Positions 16,372 to 26,681 are shown, numbered from the stretch's first letter. The stretch is 64,000 nucleotides of DNA from Flavobacterium sp. HTF (GCF_003105115.1 NZ_QETH01000004.1:55428-119427); one strand, 5' to 3'. The notes: generated from the letters alone by a model not told the origin. Made by a program: numbers and translations.

Positions 16372-18618
16372 TTAATATGTTCCGTTTTGCATTTTCTCCA
16401 ATACTTCTTTCATATCGTTTAAGGTTTCTCCTTCATAAACAGTAGCTGAATATTGTAATGCTTTTTTCTGGGTTTCAACAGCTTTTTCTTTTTGCCCGTC
16501 TTTATAATATAACTGAGCCAGAGTATCCAAATAGTATGGATTATTTTTGGTTACCACTAAGCTATATTCTGACCAATTGATTGCTTTCTTAATAAAGTTT
16601 GAATTTTCAGGTTTTAATACTACCGACCATGCAGCTGAGTTTGCCAGGTTTGAATGATAATCTTTAAACGAATTCCATCCTCCGTAAGAATACTCAGAAT
16701 TAGGATCTATTGTAGCGTACATATTATCAAGTTTCTCAATTACATTTCCTTTTTCTGCTGACAAATAAGTATCGTAATATGCACTAAATTCTTTTAGATA
16801 AGTAGTATCATTAGTACTTGTTTCGCTATCCTGACTTAAATAAGCAAAATAATTTTTATAACAATCAAACCCGCCTTTTCCTGCTGCAATCAGTTTTTTG
16901 TAGATAGAAATGATCTTATCCTGACTTGCACTTCCTGCAACACCTTCTTGTGAAACATAGCTGTTCATTTGTAAAGCAGATGAAATTTCGGTGCTCAGAT
17001 TTCCAGTTTTAGCAACTTCATAGGTTGGATTTTCAACTTGTGTATTCGCCTTTTCAATCGCATCATAATGTTTGATCAAATAATCTATAGAAAGAAAATC
17101 AGCATCATTCAGGATTCGGTCTTCTTTAAAGAATTGCTTGTAAAATCCCTGATTCTTAATTTCTTTTAAGATTGTGCTCACTAAAAGCATGTTGGGTGCA
17201 GCATCTTTTTGATGTGCTTCTATCAGTTTTTTCCAGGTTTGTAAAACCTCTTTTTTGTCTAAAGATGCGTTGTTTAGTTTGAAATCAACAGTATTATTAG
17301 GTTCTGCAGCAACTACGTAAGCTGAATCGTAATCGTATGGTAATTCAAGTACAGCAGCTCTGTTAAAAGCGGAAACCAAATCGGCATCAGTCGCTTTTTT
17401 GTTTTTTACAACTTTATTAAAAGTGTAAAAGGCATTTGCTCTTTGCACTTTTTTGCAAAAATCATCGTAGTAATTAAACTTTGATTTTTGATCATTTAGG
17501 GTAGATTTTGCAGATGTTAAAACATCTCCGTCTCCATTCAAAACAATCACATTCGGGCTATCTCCCAATTTGTTAGTCTTAAGCCATTTTTTATCATCGG
17601 CAGTGGCCAGATAATAATTAAAAATATCATATTGAGGATCATAAACATCATACATATTGTAACCAACCTGAACTTCCTGCTCTTTTACAAAGGCATCAAA
17701 GTCAGCTTTTGCCGAAGCATTTTTACTGTCTGAATAAACAACCAGAAATTTAGTCTGAGCATTTTTTGTAGCTGCAATGGCATCTTTTAAATTGTTCTCA
17801 ATTTTAAATTTGAAATCTATTTTTGGCGATGCATATGCTTCAACAACTGTTCCCGCACTATCCACTGCTGCCTCGGCACCATAATCTCCTGTTGTATATG
17901 CGTCTTTTCCCGGATACGTCCACTTTTCAATGGTTTGTTTTTCAATTGGAGTAACATTTGGAGTATCAGCTATAGGTGGAGTATTTTTTTCATTTAAAAA
18001 AACTATTGGATCTTTTCCTCCCGGTCCTGAAATTTTAAGTTCATTTGTCTTTTTATCATAAAAGCCTGAAATCTTTAAATCTCCTAAAACATTATAATCA
18101 TACTTGATCGTGATTTCTGAAACATCTTTCGGAAGGGCATATTTGTAAATTTTAGCAGCGACATCATATCCTTCATACACTAGATATAAATAATCAGCCT
18201 TTTCAATTTCAAAATCAAGATCGATATTTTTCCATTCAGGATCCGCTTTTGTTTTGATATCTGAAATTCTTTGGTATTCAACTTCTCCTGAACCGTTTTG
18301 AGTTCCTATAAAAAAGGAATAATAGGAAGGATCTAAAAACTTAATTTTTATCTTTTTTGCTTTCTTATCATTCTTAAAAGTCAGATTAAAAGATTCATCT
18401 GCTGTTTTACTTTGAGAAAACACCAGTGAATCCCCTTTTATTTTATATCCTCCTGAATAAAATACTAATTCATATTTATCTTCATCTAATAAATTTAATT
18501 TGATTTTTTGCCCTTTATTTGTTGACAGATAAGTTCCTTTTTCGATGTCTTTTGTTTGAGAAAAAGAAGCAGACATTAAACAAAAGAAAGCGAAGAAACT
18601 CCATATAAAATTGCGCAT
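16372..18618 (-). CDS. Secreted protein of unknown function with thioredoxin-like and TPR-like parts
   Basis: 748 residues with a signal peptide ending near SASFSQ. An N-terminal beta-rich region (about 25-215) is followed by a proline-containing linker. Next is a segment (about 275-395: KFLVVYSDSKNASAKADFDAF ... SPNVIVLNGDGDVL) that reads like a thioredoxin fold without a CxxC pair. A mostly helical C-terminal half follows, ending in a TPR-like repeat (YYLDTLAQLYYKDGQKEKAVETQKKAL). Probably periplasmic or surface-associated. No enzymatic motif is visible. The gene ahead of it on the same strand (18713-21403) encodes an outer-membrane barrel, about 95 bases away. Confidence 0.7.
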   Translation of the reverse strand: MRNFIWSFFAFFCLMSASFSQTKDIEKGTYLSTNKGQKIKLNLLDEDKYELVFYSGGYKIKGDSLVFSQSKTADESFNLTFKNDKKAKKIKIKFLDPSYYSFFIGTQNGSGEVEYQRISDIKTKADPEWKNIDLDFEIEKADYLYLVYEGYDVAAKIYKYALPKDVSEITIKYDYNVLGDLKISGFYDKKTNELKISGPGGKDPIVFLNEKNTPPIADTPNVTPIEKQTIEKWTYPGKDAYTTGDYGAEAAVDSAGTVVEAYASPKIDFKFKIENNLKDAIAATKNAQTKFLVVYSDSKNASAKADFDAFVKEQEVQVGYNMYDVYDPQYDIFNYYLATADDKKWLKTNKLGDSPNVIVLNGDGDVLTSAKSTLNDQKSKFNYYDDFCKKVQRANAFYTFNKVVKNKKATDADLVSAFNRAAVLELPYDYDSAYVVAAEPNNTVDFKLNNASLDKKEVLQTWKKLIEAHQKDAAPNMLLVSTILKEIKNQGFYKQFFKEDRILNDADFLSIDYLIKHYDAIEKANTQVENPTYEVAKTGNLSTEISSALQMNSYVSQEGVAGSASQDKIISIYKKLIAAGKGGFDCYKNYFAYLSQDSETSTNDTTYLKEFSAYYDTYLSAEKGNVIEKLDNMYATIDPNSEYSYGGWNSFKDYHSNLANSAAWSVVLKPENSNFIKKAINWSEYSLVVTKNNPYYLDTLAQLYYKDGQKEKAVETQKKALQYSATVYEGETLNDMKEVLEKMQNGTY

Positions 18619-18712
18619 GCTTAAATTTTTTGGTTGTTAATACTAAGCACAAAGATATTTTATTATAATTGAAAAAGGAGTAACTAAGTTTTAATATTTT
18701 GTAATCAAAATA

Positions 18713-21403
18713 CTATAAGTTATATTTCATGGAAAAAATGATATAACGCGGCTGAACTGTATATTGAGAAACCCTCGTAGAGAACTGTGAGAAGCTGTCA
18801 TCGTTAAGATATCTTGTATTTAGCAGATTTGTTGCCGAAATTTTATATTCCCATTTGCTGTTCTTTTTCTGATATATCAGACTTGCACTTAGAAAATCAT
18901 ATTCATTATCAACCGATTTATTTCCATTATAATAATGATAGAATTCATATTCTGAAACAAAAGAGAAACTGTCTAAAAAATAATAATCTACTTTTGCAAA
19001 AGGTTTATCGGTATAAAAAGTTGAACCGCTGTATTTGTTAATCAAAAGATTGTAACCAAATTCTATGTTAGGCAGGTTTTTATAATTGGTTGAAGCTTTT
19101 ACCGTATAACTTTGAACAAAACTTTCTGTTGCTGACAATTCATCATTTTGAATATTATTGAATTTTGACCAGTTCAAACTTGCATTTACTGAAGCCTTGT
19201 AGTTTTTCAAAAATGATCGTCCGTAAGCTCCCATTCCAGAAAAAGTTTCATCAGCTAAATTGGAATTGTATGGAACTGAAGACTGGTTAATTCCATCAAA
19301 CTTAGCTTCTGTTTTAATAGCATTTACTTTTTTAGTGTATGTCGCAAAGGCAAAAATGTTCTCAAAATTGAACATATTATATTTAAAATAACGAAGCGAA
19401 TGCACTTGTGAAGTTGCATTTTCCAAAATACGATTTCCGCGAAATAAACTGCTGTAATCGGACAAAACATAGCCCGCTGACAATTGATTTATATCTGTAA
19501 AATCATTGGTCAAAGAGAAATTGTACGTCAGTGTTTCCGCTTTTTTGATTTGATACAAGGCAAAGAAATCCGGCAGTATTTTGGCAAAGCTTTGAGAATA
19601 ATCTGTTCCCAGCTGCGAGTTCGTCATTTGATAGGAATGCACACTTACTCCGGGCGTCAGGGTAAATTTTCCTGTCAGGATTTTATAATGAAAACCCAGA
19701 AAAGCATCATTAAAATTATAATCTACATTATTGTTATTTTCGGGATTATTAAGGTCGTTTCTATCTCCGTTTTGTAAAATATGAAAAATATGAGAATTGA
19801 AATTTTGATACGAGTATGTGTTTCCCAGTGTTATATTGAAATTGCTTTTTGGCGTCACCATATAATAGTAATCCAGCTTAGCATCCAGTTTATTGGTTTT
19901 AACAAAACGATCCTGATTATAATCATTTCGTGCCCCGGCTTGTGTGATATATCCTGACAGATTAAAAGGAAGCGTCTGCAGATTGGCGTTATAGAACGGA
20001 TTTTCGTCCTGATATAAATGCTGCATTTCAAAAGCAAAAATGTTTTTAGCGCTTTGTGTATAATACAGGCTCAAATTCTGATTGATAGAAGTTGGGTCCT
20101 GCTTTTTGGTCGTAAAAATAGTTTCAGAATCAGCAATATTCTGCACAACTTGTTCCCGAAACAAATCTGAATATTCTTCCTGTTTCGTCAATTTGGTCAG
20201 GATATCGTAATCAAACTGAAACTTGTCGTTCGGTTTATAAGTCGAGCTTAATTTAAAAAGTCCCAGATTATTTTTTTGCTGTGTTTCTTCGTCTCTTTTT
20301 TGCTGATCTCCGGAATCCAAAATCGTAGTTTGAGATTTGGTTTCTAAATCTGTTTTTGAAGTCGAAAGAATTCCAAAACCGCTAATATTCCATGCTTTAT
20401 TAACCGAATAAGCAAAGTTCGTTGCGCCAAATTTGGTTTCGATTTCTTTAGCGCGATCATTTCGTAACAATGAAATCCCCAGATCATTGGAAGAAATGTC
20501 AAAATTACTTCCGCCCTTTTTCATCATATTTTTAAATCCTCCCGTAAATTTAAAATAATCCTGAGCCGTAAGCGGTAATTCGCCAATATTATTAAAATTG
20601 GTAATCAGATTAATACTGTATTTCGGACTGTAATAAAATAATTTAGGATTAATGATATACCGGCTGTCTAATTCTCCGACACCGGTCCCGGCGGTTACAT
20701 CTCCAAACCAAAAGTTCTTTTTACCTTTCTTCAGTTTAATATTCATTGCCACATTATCCTGATCATTTTCAAGACCTTTTAAAGCGCTGACTTCATTATA
20801 ATTTCTTAAAACCTGAACTTTATCAATTGCATCTGCGGGAATATTTTTTACTCCCAATTTAGTATCGCCATCAAAGAAATCTTTGCCTTCGACCATTAAT
20901 TTTGAGACTTTTTTTCCTTCAACTTCAATTTCTCCGTCAGCATTTACTTCAACACCGGGAAGCTTCTTCAAAACATCTTCGAGTTTTCTTTCTGTCCCTG
21001 ACTTAAAGGAATCTGCATTATACACAATTGTATCCCCTTTTATGGAAACAGGCATTTCACGAACTATCTCAACACCTTCCAGCTCGATTCCTGTACCATC
21101 CATGACGATATTCTGTACAATATTTACGGTTTGAGTAGAAACTGTTATTTCTTTTGATTTCATTCCGAGATAACTTACTTTGATGATATAGGAGCTGTTA
21201 GGCTTTAGCGTCAGCTGAAATCTCCCTTTATCATTTGTAATTCCGTACGAATCCATTGCTTTTGTGGCAGAATTTATAGCCATAATATTGGCCATTTCCA
21301 ACGGATTTTTTTGTCCGTCCTGAATAAATCCATCAAAACGGATACTTTGGGAAAATGAAAAACAGGTGTATAAAAAGGCGCAGAAACAAAGTAATTTGTT
21401 CAT
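18713..21403 (-). CDS. Outer-membrane beta-barrel protein with carboxypeptidase-like regulatory domain
   Basis: 896 residues: signal peptide ending near CFSFS; a carboxypeptidase-regulatory-like Ig-fold domain (about 20-105, IQDGQKNPLEMANIMAINS ... SYLGMKSKEITV); a TonB-plug-like segment (about 120-230, including LEDVLKKLPGVEVNADGEIEVEGKKVSK); and a long barrel ending VSQYTVQPRYIIFSMKYNL. This matches the OMP_b-brl_3 type of TonB-receptor relatives. The GLPGLI-family gene 36 bases upstream is a frequent neighbour, so the two probably form a transcript. Substrate unknown; a metal or peptide role is only a guess. Confidence 0.85.
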   Translation of the reverse strand: MNKLLCFCAFLYTCFSFSQSIRFDGFIQDGQKNPLEMANIMAINSATKAMDSYGITNDKGRFQLTLKPNSSYIIKVSYLGMKSKEITVSTQTVNIVQNIVMDGTGIELEGVEIVREMPVSIKGDTIVYNADSFKSGTERKLEDVLKKLPGVEVNADGEIEVEGKKVSKLMVEGKDFFDGDTKLGVKNIPADAIDKVQVLRNYNEVSALKGLENDQDNVAMNIKLKKGKKNFWFGDVTAGTGVGELDSRYIINPKLFYYSPKYSINLITNFNNIGELPLTAQDYFKFTGGFKNMMKKGGSNFDISSNDLGISLLRNDRAKEIETKFGATNFAYSVNKAWNISGFGILSTSKTDLETKSQTTILDSGDQQKRDEETQQKNNLGLFKLSSTYKPNDKFQFDYDILTKLTKQEEYSDLFREQVVQNIADSETIFTTKKQDPTSINQNLSLYYTQSAKNIFAFEMQHLYQDENPFYNANLQTLPFNLSGYITQAGARNDYNQDRFVKTNKLDAKLDYYYMVTPKSNFNITLGNTYSYQNFNSHIFHILQNGDRNDLNNPENNNNVDYNFNDAFLGFHYKILTGKFTLTPGVSVHSYQMTNSQLGTDYSQSFAKILPDFFALYQIKKAETLTYNFSLTNDFTDINQLSAGYVLSDYSSLFRGNRILENATSQVHSLRYFKYNMFNFENIFAFATYTKKVNAIKTEAKFDGINQSSVPYNSNLADETFSGMGAYGRSFLKNYKASVNASLNWSKFNNIQNDELSATESFVQSYTVKASTNYKNLPNIEFGYNLLINKYSGSTFYTDKPFAKVDYYFLDSFSFVSEYEFYHYYNGNKSVDNEYDFLSASLIYQKKNSKWEYKISATNLLNTRYLNDDSFSQFSTRVSQYTVQPRYIIFSMKYNL

Positions 21404-21439
21404 TGAAAAGGTGTTAAAATAAATAATTCAGATATGAAA

Positions 21440-22324
21440 TTATCTTCCCATCGGCATTGCAGGCCCGGAGGTACGTCCGCGGTTCATTTCTCTAAATTCT
21501 TCCATTTTCTTAATTACTGTTTCATCGTAATCTTTTTGAGAAACTACTTTTCCTTTTTTAGAAGGTTTTATTTCGACTTTTTCTTTAGCATTCAGAACAA
21601 TTTTAGAACATAATATGACAGTTTTTCCATCGTTTACTTCTAAGATCAAACCCGGAAGACCCCAATAATTTTCCGGACCCTGATTGACCGGAATTTCCGG
21701 TGTGTACCAGGCCGTAACTGCAATTTCTTTTGGTATTTCAAAATTGTCTTCAAAATTGGTTTTGGTCTCTCCCGAAGTCTTTTTAGCCTCATCCTTTTTT
21801 TCATTATTCTTAGGCCTGAAGTTTCTAAAATCGGTTTTGCTGGCTTCCTTAATTGCTGTTGCCTTAAAACAATTATAACCGCCAATTTGTTTGGTTTCCT
21901 GTTCCAGTTTCCAGTTTAATTTTGGCAGGGAGTCAACAACCAGAAATTCTTTTCCCATAAATTCTTTATCAATAGTATAGGATCTTGCTTTCACATCTTT
22001 ATAAAAAGTTCCGCCAGCACCCATCATTGAACCAATCATAACACGAAAACCGCCTTGTTGTCCGGGAGCGTCCAGTTTTTCTTCTTCTTTATAGATTGAA
22101 GCTGTTTTGTCAAAGTTTAATATGAACGTTTTTTCAAGCATTTGTTTCATACGCTCTTCCATTGTTTTTTGCATTTCCGGTGTAATGTCCCGGTTTCCGG
22201 CTCTCATTCCTTCCAATTTAGGAGCCTGGGTTTTGGACTCATAAACAGCCATTCCCTGAAAATCTTTTTGTGCATGTACTTGTGTAAAAGCAAATACTAA
22301 AAATAAATATGATAGTTTTTTCAT
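21440..22324 (-). CDS. GLPGLI family protein
   Basis: A 294-residue exported protein (signal peptide ending near TQVHAQ) named for the motif GLPGLI, seen here as NYWGLPGLILEVNDGKTVILCSKIV near residue 220. The central part includes WKLEQETKQIGGYNCFKATA, typical of the family, and IPVNQGPENYWGLPG. It begins the transcript that continues into the outer-membrane barrel gene at 18713-21403. The family is confined largely to Bacteroidota and its role is unknown. The C terminus is rich in Met, Arg and Pro (RGRTSGPAMPMGR). Confidence 0.9.
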   Translation of the reverse strand: MKKLSYLFLVFAFTQVHAQKDFQGMAVYESKTQAPKLEGMRAGNRDITPEMQKTMEERMKQMLEKTFILNFDKTASIYKEEEKLDAPGQQGGFRVMIGSMMGAGGTFYKDVKARSYTIDKEFMGKEFLVVDSLPKLNWKLEQETKQIGGYNCFKATAIKEASKTDFRNFRPKNNEKKDEAKKTSGETKTNFEDNFEIPKEIAVTAWYTPEIPVNQGPENYWGLPGLILEVNDGKTVILCSKIVLNAKEKVEIKPSKKGKVVSQKDYDETVIKKMEEFREMNRGRTSGPAMPMGR

Positions 22325-22555
22325 GTGGTTATATTTAAAAGGTCGTGAAGTCAGATAAACTTACACTCAAATTTATTACTAATTTTAAAATACTGAAAAT
22401 TAAATATATCAATACCAAAATGGTATCGACAAAATCGCGTCTTTGTAAGACTATTGTAATTTACAAAGGTTTAAATTCAAAAAACAGCCAAAACTCTAAT
22501 TTTAAGTTTTTCTTTAAAGTAGTTTTTGTACTTTGGCTTATGAAATGATATTATT

Positions 22556-23371
22556 ATGAGTAAAGCAATACGCCAAATTTTATTACTGCTATACATTGCG
22601 TGTTCTTTTTCGACTCTTTTTGGGCAAAGCCAAAAAACAAATGCCCCGGTAATTTCAAAATTCAAATCAGATGCTGATGACTGTATCGGTTACGAATCTT
22701 TTGGATATTCTTATCAAATAAAAAATAATGTTTTTAGCAAAATAAAAGGCAGCGAAGTCTTTGAATACAAGAATATTTCGTTAGGAAATATTACAAAAGC
22801 GGACATTCAGAATCCGCTAAAAATTGTATTGTTCTATGAAGATTTTAACAGCGTTGTTTTACTGGATAATCAGTTGAATAAAATCACCGAGATTAATTTT
22901 TCGCAAAGCAATATCCCGATTGTCGTTACATTTATTGGTATGTCAACGCAGAACCAGCTTTGGGTTTACAATACATTAAATCAGCAAATTGGCCTTTTTG
23001 ATTATTTAAAAAATGAATATAAGACTGTTTCTACACCATTAACCGAAACCATAAAATATTACCAAACCGATTTTAATACTTTTTATTGGATTGATAAAAA
23101 AAACAGTTGGTTTTCGTGTGACATTTTCGGAAAGATAACAGCTTTAGGAAAAATACCTGATTTTGATAAAATTGTAATCGTAAATAGCCATCAGTATATT
23201 TTTAGTAAGGATGGTTTATTGTTTTTTAAAGACATTTCTGATACAAATTCAGACACAATTTCTGAAGTGGAAATTTTAGAAAAAACCTTTGATAAATTCT
23301 GTTACAAAGACCAAATTTTATCTATTTTTACATCTAAAGAAATTACCAATTATAAAATCGTAACACCATAA
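22556..23371 (+). CDS. Exported protein of unknown function, coupled to deoxynucleoside kinase
   Basis: 271 residues with a signal peptide (hydrophobic 8-20, cleavage near TLFGQ). The rest is beta-rich with repeated phrases such as KIVLFYEDFNSVVLLDNQLNKI and QLWVYNTLNQQIGLFDYLKNEY. This suggests a beta-propeller-like or WD/NHL-like fold, though no motif is firm. Its stop overlaps the start of the kinase by one base (TAATG), so the two are translationally coupled. A functional link is not obvious. Divergent from the GLPGLI gene. Confidence 0.7.
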   Translation: MSKAIRQILLLLYIACSFSTLFGQSQKTNAPVISKFKSDADDCIGYESFGYSYQIKNNVFSKIKGSEVFEYKNISLGNITKADIQNPLKIVLFYEDFNSVVLLDNQLNKITEINFSQSNIPIVVTFIGMSTQNQLWVYNTLNQQIGLFDYLKNEYKTVSTPLTETIKYYQTDFNTFYWIDKKNSWFSCDIFGKITALGKIPDFDKIVIVNSHQYIFSKDGLLFFKDISDTNSDTISEVEILEKTFDKFCYKDQILSIFTSKEITNYKIVTP

Positions 23372-23985
23372 TGCACATAGCAATAGCAGGGAATATAGGC
23401 GCAGGAAAAACAACTTTAACGAAGTTATTAGCTAAACATTTTAAATGGGAACCTCATTATGAAGATGTAGTTGACAACCCCTATTTGGATGATTTCTACC
23501 ACCAGATGGAGCGTTGGTCATTTAACCTTCAGATTTATTTCCTAAATAGCCGTTTTCGTCAGGTGCAGCAAATTCGCGAAAGCGGAAAAAAAATAGTTCA
23601 GGACAGAACGATTTATGAAGATGCACACATTTTTGCTCCCAACTTATATTCAATGGGATTGATGACAAGCCGTGATTTTGAAAACTATACTTCATTATTT
23701 GAACTAATGGAAACTTTGGTAAAAGCCCCGGATTTATTGATTTATCTCAGAAGTTCTATTCCAAATTTAGTGGGACAAATACACAAACGTGGCCGTGAAT
23801 ATGAAAACTCAATTTCTATTGATTATCTGAGCCGCCTGAACGAAAGATATGAAGCCTGGATTCAGACTTACTCCAAAGGAAAACTATTAATCATTGATGT
23901 AGATAATATCAATTTTGTTGACAATCCCGAAGATTTAGGAAACATTATTAATAGAATTGATGCTGAATTGAATGGGTTGTTTTAA
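23371..23985 (+). CDS. Deoxynucleoside kinase
   Basis: Phosphorylates deoxynucleosides in salvage. The 204-residue P-loop kinase shows GNIGAGKTTL (7-16), the DRTIYEDAHIFA motif with the conserved D-R and E (about 75-86), and a lid-like RGREYENSI (about 140). Fits the deoxyadenosine/deoxyguanosine kinase family of bacteria. The ATG overlaps the stop of the preceding gene by one base. A bidirectional terminator follows. Confidence 0.9.
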   Translation: MHIAIAGNIGAGKTTLTKLLAKHFKWEPHYEDVVDNPYLDDFYHQMERWSFNLQIYFLNSRFRQVQQIRESGKKIVQDRTIYEDAHIFAPNLYSMGLMTSRDFENYTSLFELMETLVKAPDLLIYLRSSIPNLVGQIHKRGREYENSISIDYLSRLNERYEAWIQTYSKGKLLIIDVDNINFVDNPEDLGNIINRIDAELNGLF

Positions 23986-24014
23986 AAACACGAATTCACA
24001 GATTTGCACGAAAT

Positions 24015-24048
24015 AAAAAATGCCTCTAATATTTTTAGAGGCATTTTT
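24015..24048. terminator. Bidirectional terminator
   Basis: A-run, TGCCTCTA / TAGAGGCA stem, T-run, between the convergent deoxynucleoside kinase and hppA genes. Confidence 0.9.
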
Positions 24049-24074
24049 GCTTATGAAACTTTGACAAAGTTGTT

Positions 24075-26627
24075 TTATTTAGTAGTTGCTGCGCTAATTT
24101 TTGCTTCAACTTCTTCTTCTGTTCCTTCGTAAACTTCTGTGGTTGTTTTACCGTTTTCAGTTTTAGTTACAGTTCCGGTAGTTTTACCGTTGTCATTTCT
24201 TAAATCAACGCGAACAGATTTTTTCTCATATTTACTTGTATCGAAACATTCTGTCTTTTGATATTTTCCGTTTGCATCAAAATGAGCTAAGCATTTTGCT
24301 GTTTCTTCAGCAGAACAGCCTTTTTCTTTACACATTTTAATACATTCTTCTTTTGTCATTCCTGATAAATCTCCGCATTTAGAAATTCCTCCGGCATGCA
24401 TTTCTGTTTTGGCACAGCAGGAAGCTTTTCCTGCAATATCTGATGAAGAATGTCCGTCTCCTAAAATTGGAGCAATTACCAATCCGATCAAACAAGTTAA
24501 CTTAATTAAGATGTTCATTGATGGTCCTGATGTGTCTTTAAACGGATCTCCAACTGTATCTCCGGTTACAGCAGCTTTATGCGCATCAGACCCTTTGTAA
24601 GTCATTTCACCGTTGATCATCACTCCGGCTTCAAAAGATTTTTTAGCATTGTCCCAGGCTCCTCCGGCATTGTTTTGAAAAACTGCCCAAAGAACTCCGG
24701 AAACCGTAACTCCGGCCATATATCCTCCCAACATTTCAGCAATTAACTGATTGTTATCTGAGTAAACTAATTTTCCTAAAAGTACAATGGCAATTGGAAA
24801 ACCAATTGTCAAAATTCCCGGAAGCATCATTTCGCGTAAAGCGGCTTTTGTAGAAATTTCAACACATTTTCCATATTCCGGTTTTCCGGTTCCTTCCATA
24901 ATTCCAGGAATCTCCTTAAACTGGCGACGTACTTCATAAACCATATCCATCGCTGCTTTTCCAACAGAATTCATAGCCAAAGCCGAGAAAACCACCGGAA
25001 TCATTCCACCCACAAATAACATCGCTAAAACTGGTGCTTTGAAGATATTAATACCGTCAATCCCTGTAAATGTTACATAGGCCGCAAATAAAGCTAATGA
25101 GGTCAGGGCCGCAGAAGCAATTGCAAATCCTTTTCCGGTTGCTGCAGTTGTGTTTCCAACAGAGTCTAAAATATCAGTTCTTGTACGAACTTCTTTTGGT
25201 AATTCACTCATTTCGGCGATTCCTCCGGCATTATCAGAAATTGGCCCGAAAGCATCAATTGCTAGTTGCATTGCTGTAGTGGCCATCATGGCTGAAGCTG
25301 CTAAAGCAACTCCATAAAATCCTGCCAAAGCATACGAAATCCAGATTGCTCCGGCGAATAATAATACAGTTGGAAAAGTGGAAATCATTCCTGTCGCTAA
25401 ACCTGCAATTACGTTTGTTCCTGCTCCTGTAGATGATTTTTGGACAATTGCCAAAACTGGTTTTGTTCCTAATCCTGTATAATATTCCGTTACGAATGAA
25501 ATAGCTCCACCAACAACTAGACCGACTAATGTTGCATAAAAAACACGCAATGATGAAATGTCTTTTGATCCTTCTCCAAAGAAAGTCATCTGCATAGTTT
25601 CAGGAAGCATATATTGTACTAAAAAGAAACAAGCTACGGCCGTTAAAGCAATAGAAACCCAGTTTCCTATATTTAATGCTTTTTGAACCTGCGCTTCTTT
25701 CGCATTGTCATCTGAAATTTTTACTAATGTAGTTCCGATAATTGAAAACAAAATTCCGAAACCGGCAATTGCCATTGGAAGTAAAATAGGACCAATTCCG
25801 CCAAAAGCGTCATTGATACTTCCGCCCATATCTTTTATAACATAATTCCCCAAAACCATTGCTGCTAAAACCGTAGCTACATACGAACCGAATAAATCGG
25901 CACCCATACCGGCAACGTCTCCCACATTATCTCCAACGTTATCTGCAATTGTTGCAGGATTTCTTGGATCATCTTCCGGGATTCCGGCTTCTACTTTACC
26001 AACTAAATCGGCACCAACATCGGCCGCTTTTGTATAGATTCCGCCTCCTACCCTGGCAAACAAGGCAATTGATTCTGCACCGAGAGAAAATCCGGCTAAG
26101 GTTTCTAAAACAACCGTCATTGTTTCAGTATCTTTCCAAACTCCGTCAGAAAACAAATTAAAGAAGATTATAAAAAAAGTAGTTAGTCCCAGAACTGCAA
26201 GACCTGCAACTCCCAAGCCCATTACGGTTCCGCCGCCAAAAGATACTTTTAGTGCCTGTGGTAAGCTTGTACGTGCTGCCTGTGTTGTTCTAACGTTTGT
26301 CTTGGTTGCGATTTTCATACCTATGTTACCTGCATAAGCTGAAAATAATGCACCAAATATAAATGCAATTACGATTAATAAATGTGTTTTTACACCCGGA
26401 ATAAAAGTGATTCCTGCCAAAGCTAAACTTGCAATAATAACAAAGATGGTTAATAGTTTGTATTCGGCTTTGAGGAAGGCTAAGGCTCCTTCGTAGATGT
26501 AATCTGAAATCTCTTTCATCTTACCGTCTCCGGCGTCTTGTTTTAAAACCCAAGTCCTTTTTATTCCCATGAAAAGTAATCCTAAAACTGCCATAACAAT
26601 TGGCAGGTAAATCATAAATGCATTCAT
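24075..26627 (-). CDS. hppA: Membrane-bound ion-pumping pyrophosphatase with Cys-rich C-terminal extension
   Basis: Couples PPi hydrolysis to H+ or Na+ export across the inner membrane. About 725 residues are the multi-spanning core, with the signature DVGADLVGKVEAGIPEDDPRNPATIADNVGDNVGD (about 200-235, given here by its ends) and GNTTAATGKGFAIASAAL. The Ala after GNTT, rather than Lys, is the pattern of the K+-dependent class, often Na+-pumping; that is inference from the family. Residues 726-850 are an unusual soluble tail with eight Cys (CC, KC, EC, MC, GC, KC, EC), ending in a Lys/Thr/Glu-rich region. The soluble pyrophosphatase gene lies just upstream. Confidence 0.93.
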   Translation of the reverse strand: MNAFMIYLPIVMAVLGLLFMGIKRTWVLKQDAGDGKMKEISDYIYEGALAFLKAEYKLLTIFVIIASLALAGITFIPGVKTHLLIVIAFIFGALFSAYAGNIGMKIATKTNVRTTQAARTSLPQALKVSFGGGTVMGLGVAGLAVLGLTTFFIIFFNLFSDGVWKDTETMTVVLETLAGFSLGAESIALFARVGGGIYTKAADVGADLVGKVEAGIPEDDPRNPATIADNVGDNVGDVAGMGADLFGSYVATVLAAMVLGNYVIKDMGGSINDAFGGIGPILLPMAIAGFGILFSIIGTTLVKISDDNAKEAQVQKALNIGNWVSIALTAVACFFLVQYMLPETMQMTFFGEGSKDISSLRVFYATLVGLVVGGAISFVTEYYTGLGTKPVLAIVQKSSTGAGTNVIAGLATGMISTFPTVLLFAGAIWISYALAGFYGVALAASAMMATTAMQLAIDAFGPISDNAGGIAEMSELPKEVRTRTDILDSVGNTTAATGKGFAIASAALTSLALFAAYVTFTGIDGINIFKAPVLAMLFVGGMIPVVFSALAMNSVGKAAMDMVYEVRRQFKEIPGIMEGTGKPEYGKCVEISTKAALREMMLPGILTIGFPIAIVLLGKLVYSDNNQLIAEMLGGYMAGVTVSGVLWAVFQNNAGGAWDNAKKSFEAGVMINGEMTYKGSDAHKAAVTGDTVGDPFKDTSGPSMNILIKLTCLIGLVIAPILGDGHSSSDIAGKASCCAKTEMHAGGISKCGDLSGMTKEECIKMCKEKGCSAEETAKCLAHFDANGKYQKTECFDTSKYEKKSVRVDLRNDNGKTTGTVTKTENGKTTTEVYEGTEEEVEAKISAATTK

Positions 26628-26681
26628 AATTATTAATGGTTTTGGTTAATAGTCAACAATCTAACTGAAACGAATTTAAAC

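Noticed and set aside
19484..19777. Plus-strand frame of 97 codons inside the outer-membrane barrel gene
   Set aside because: Its composition follows the complementary barrel sequence and it has no promoter or recognisable domain.
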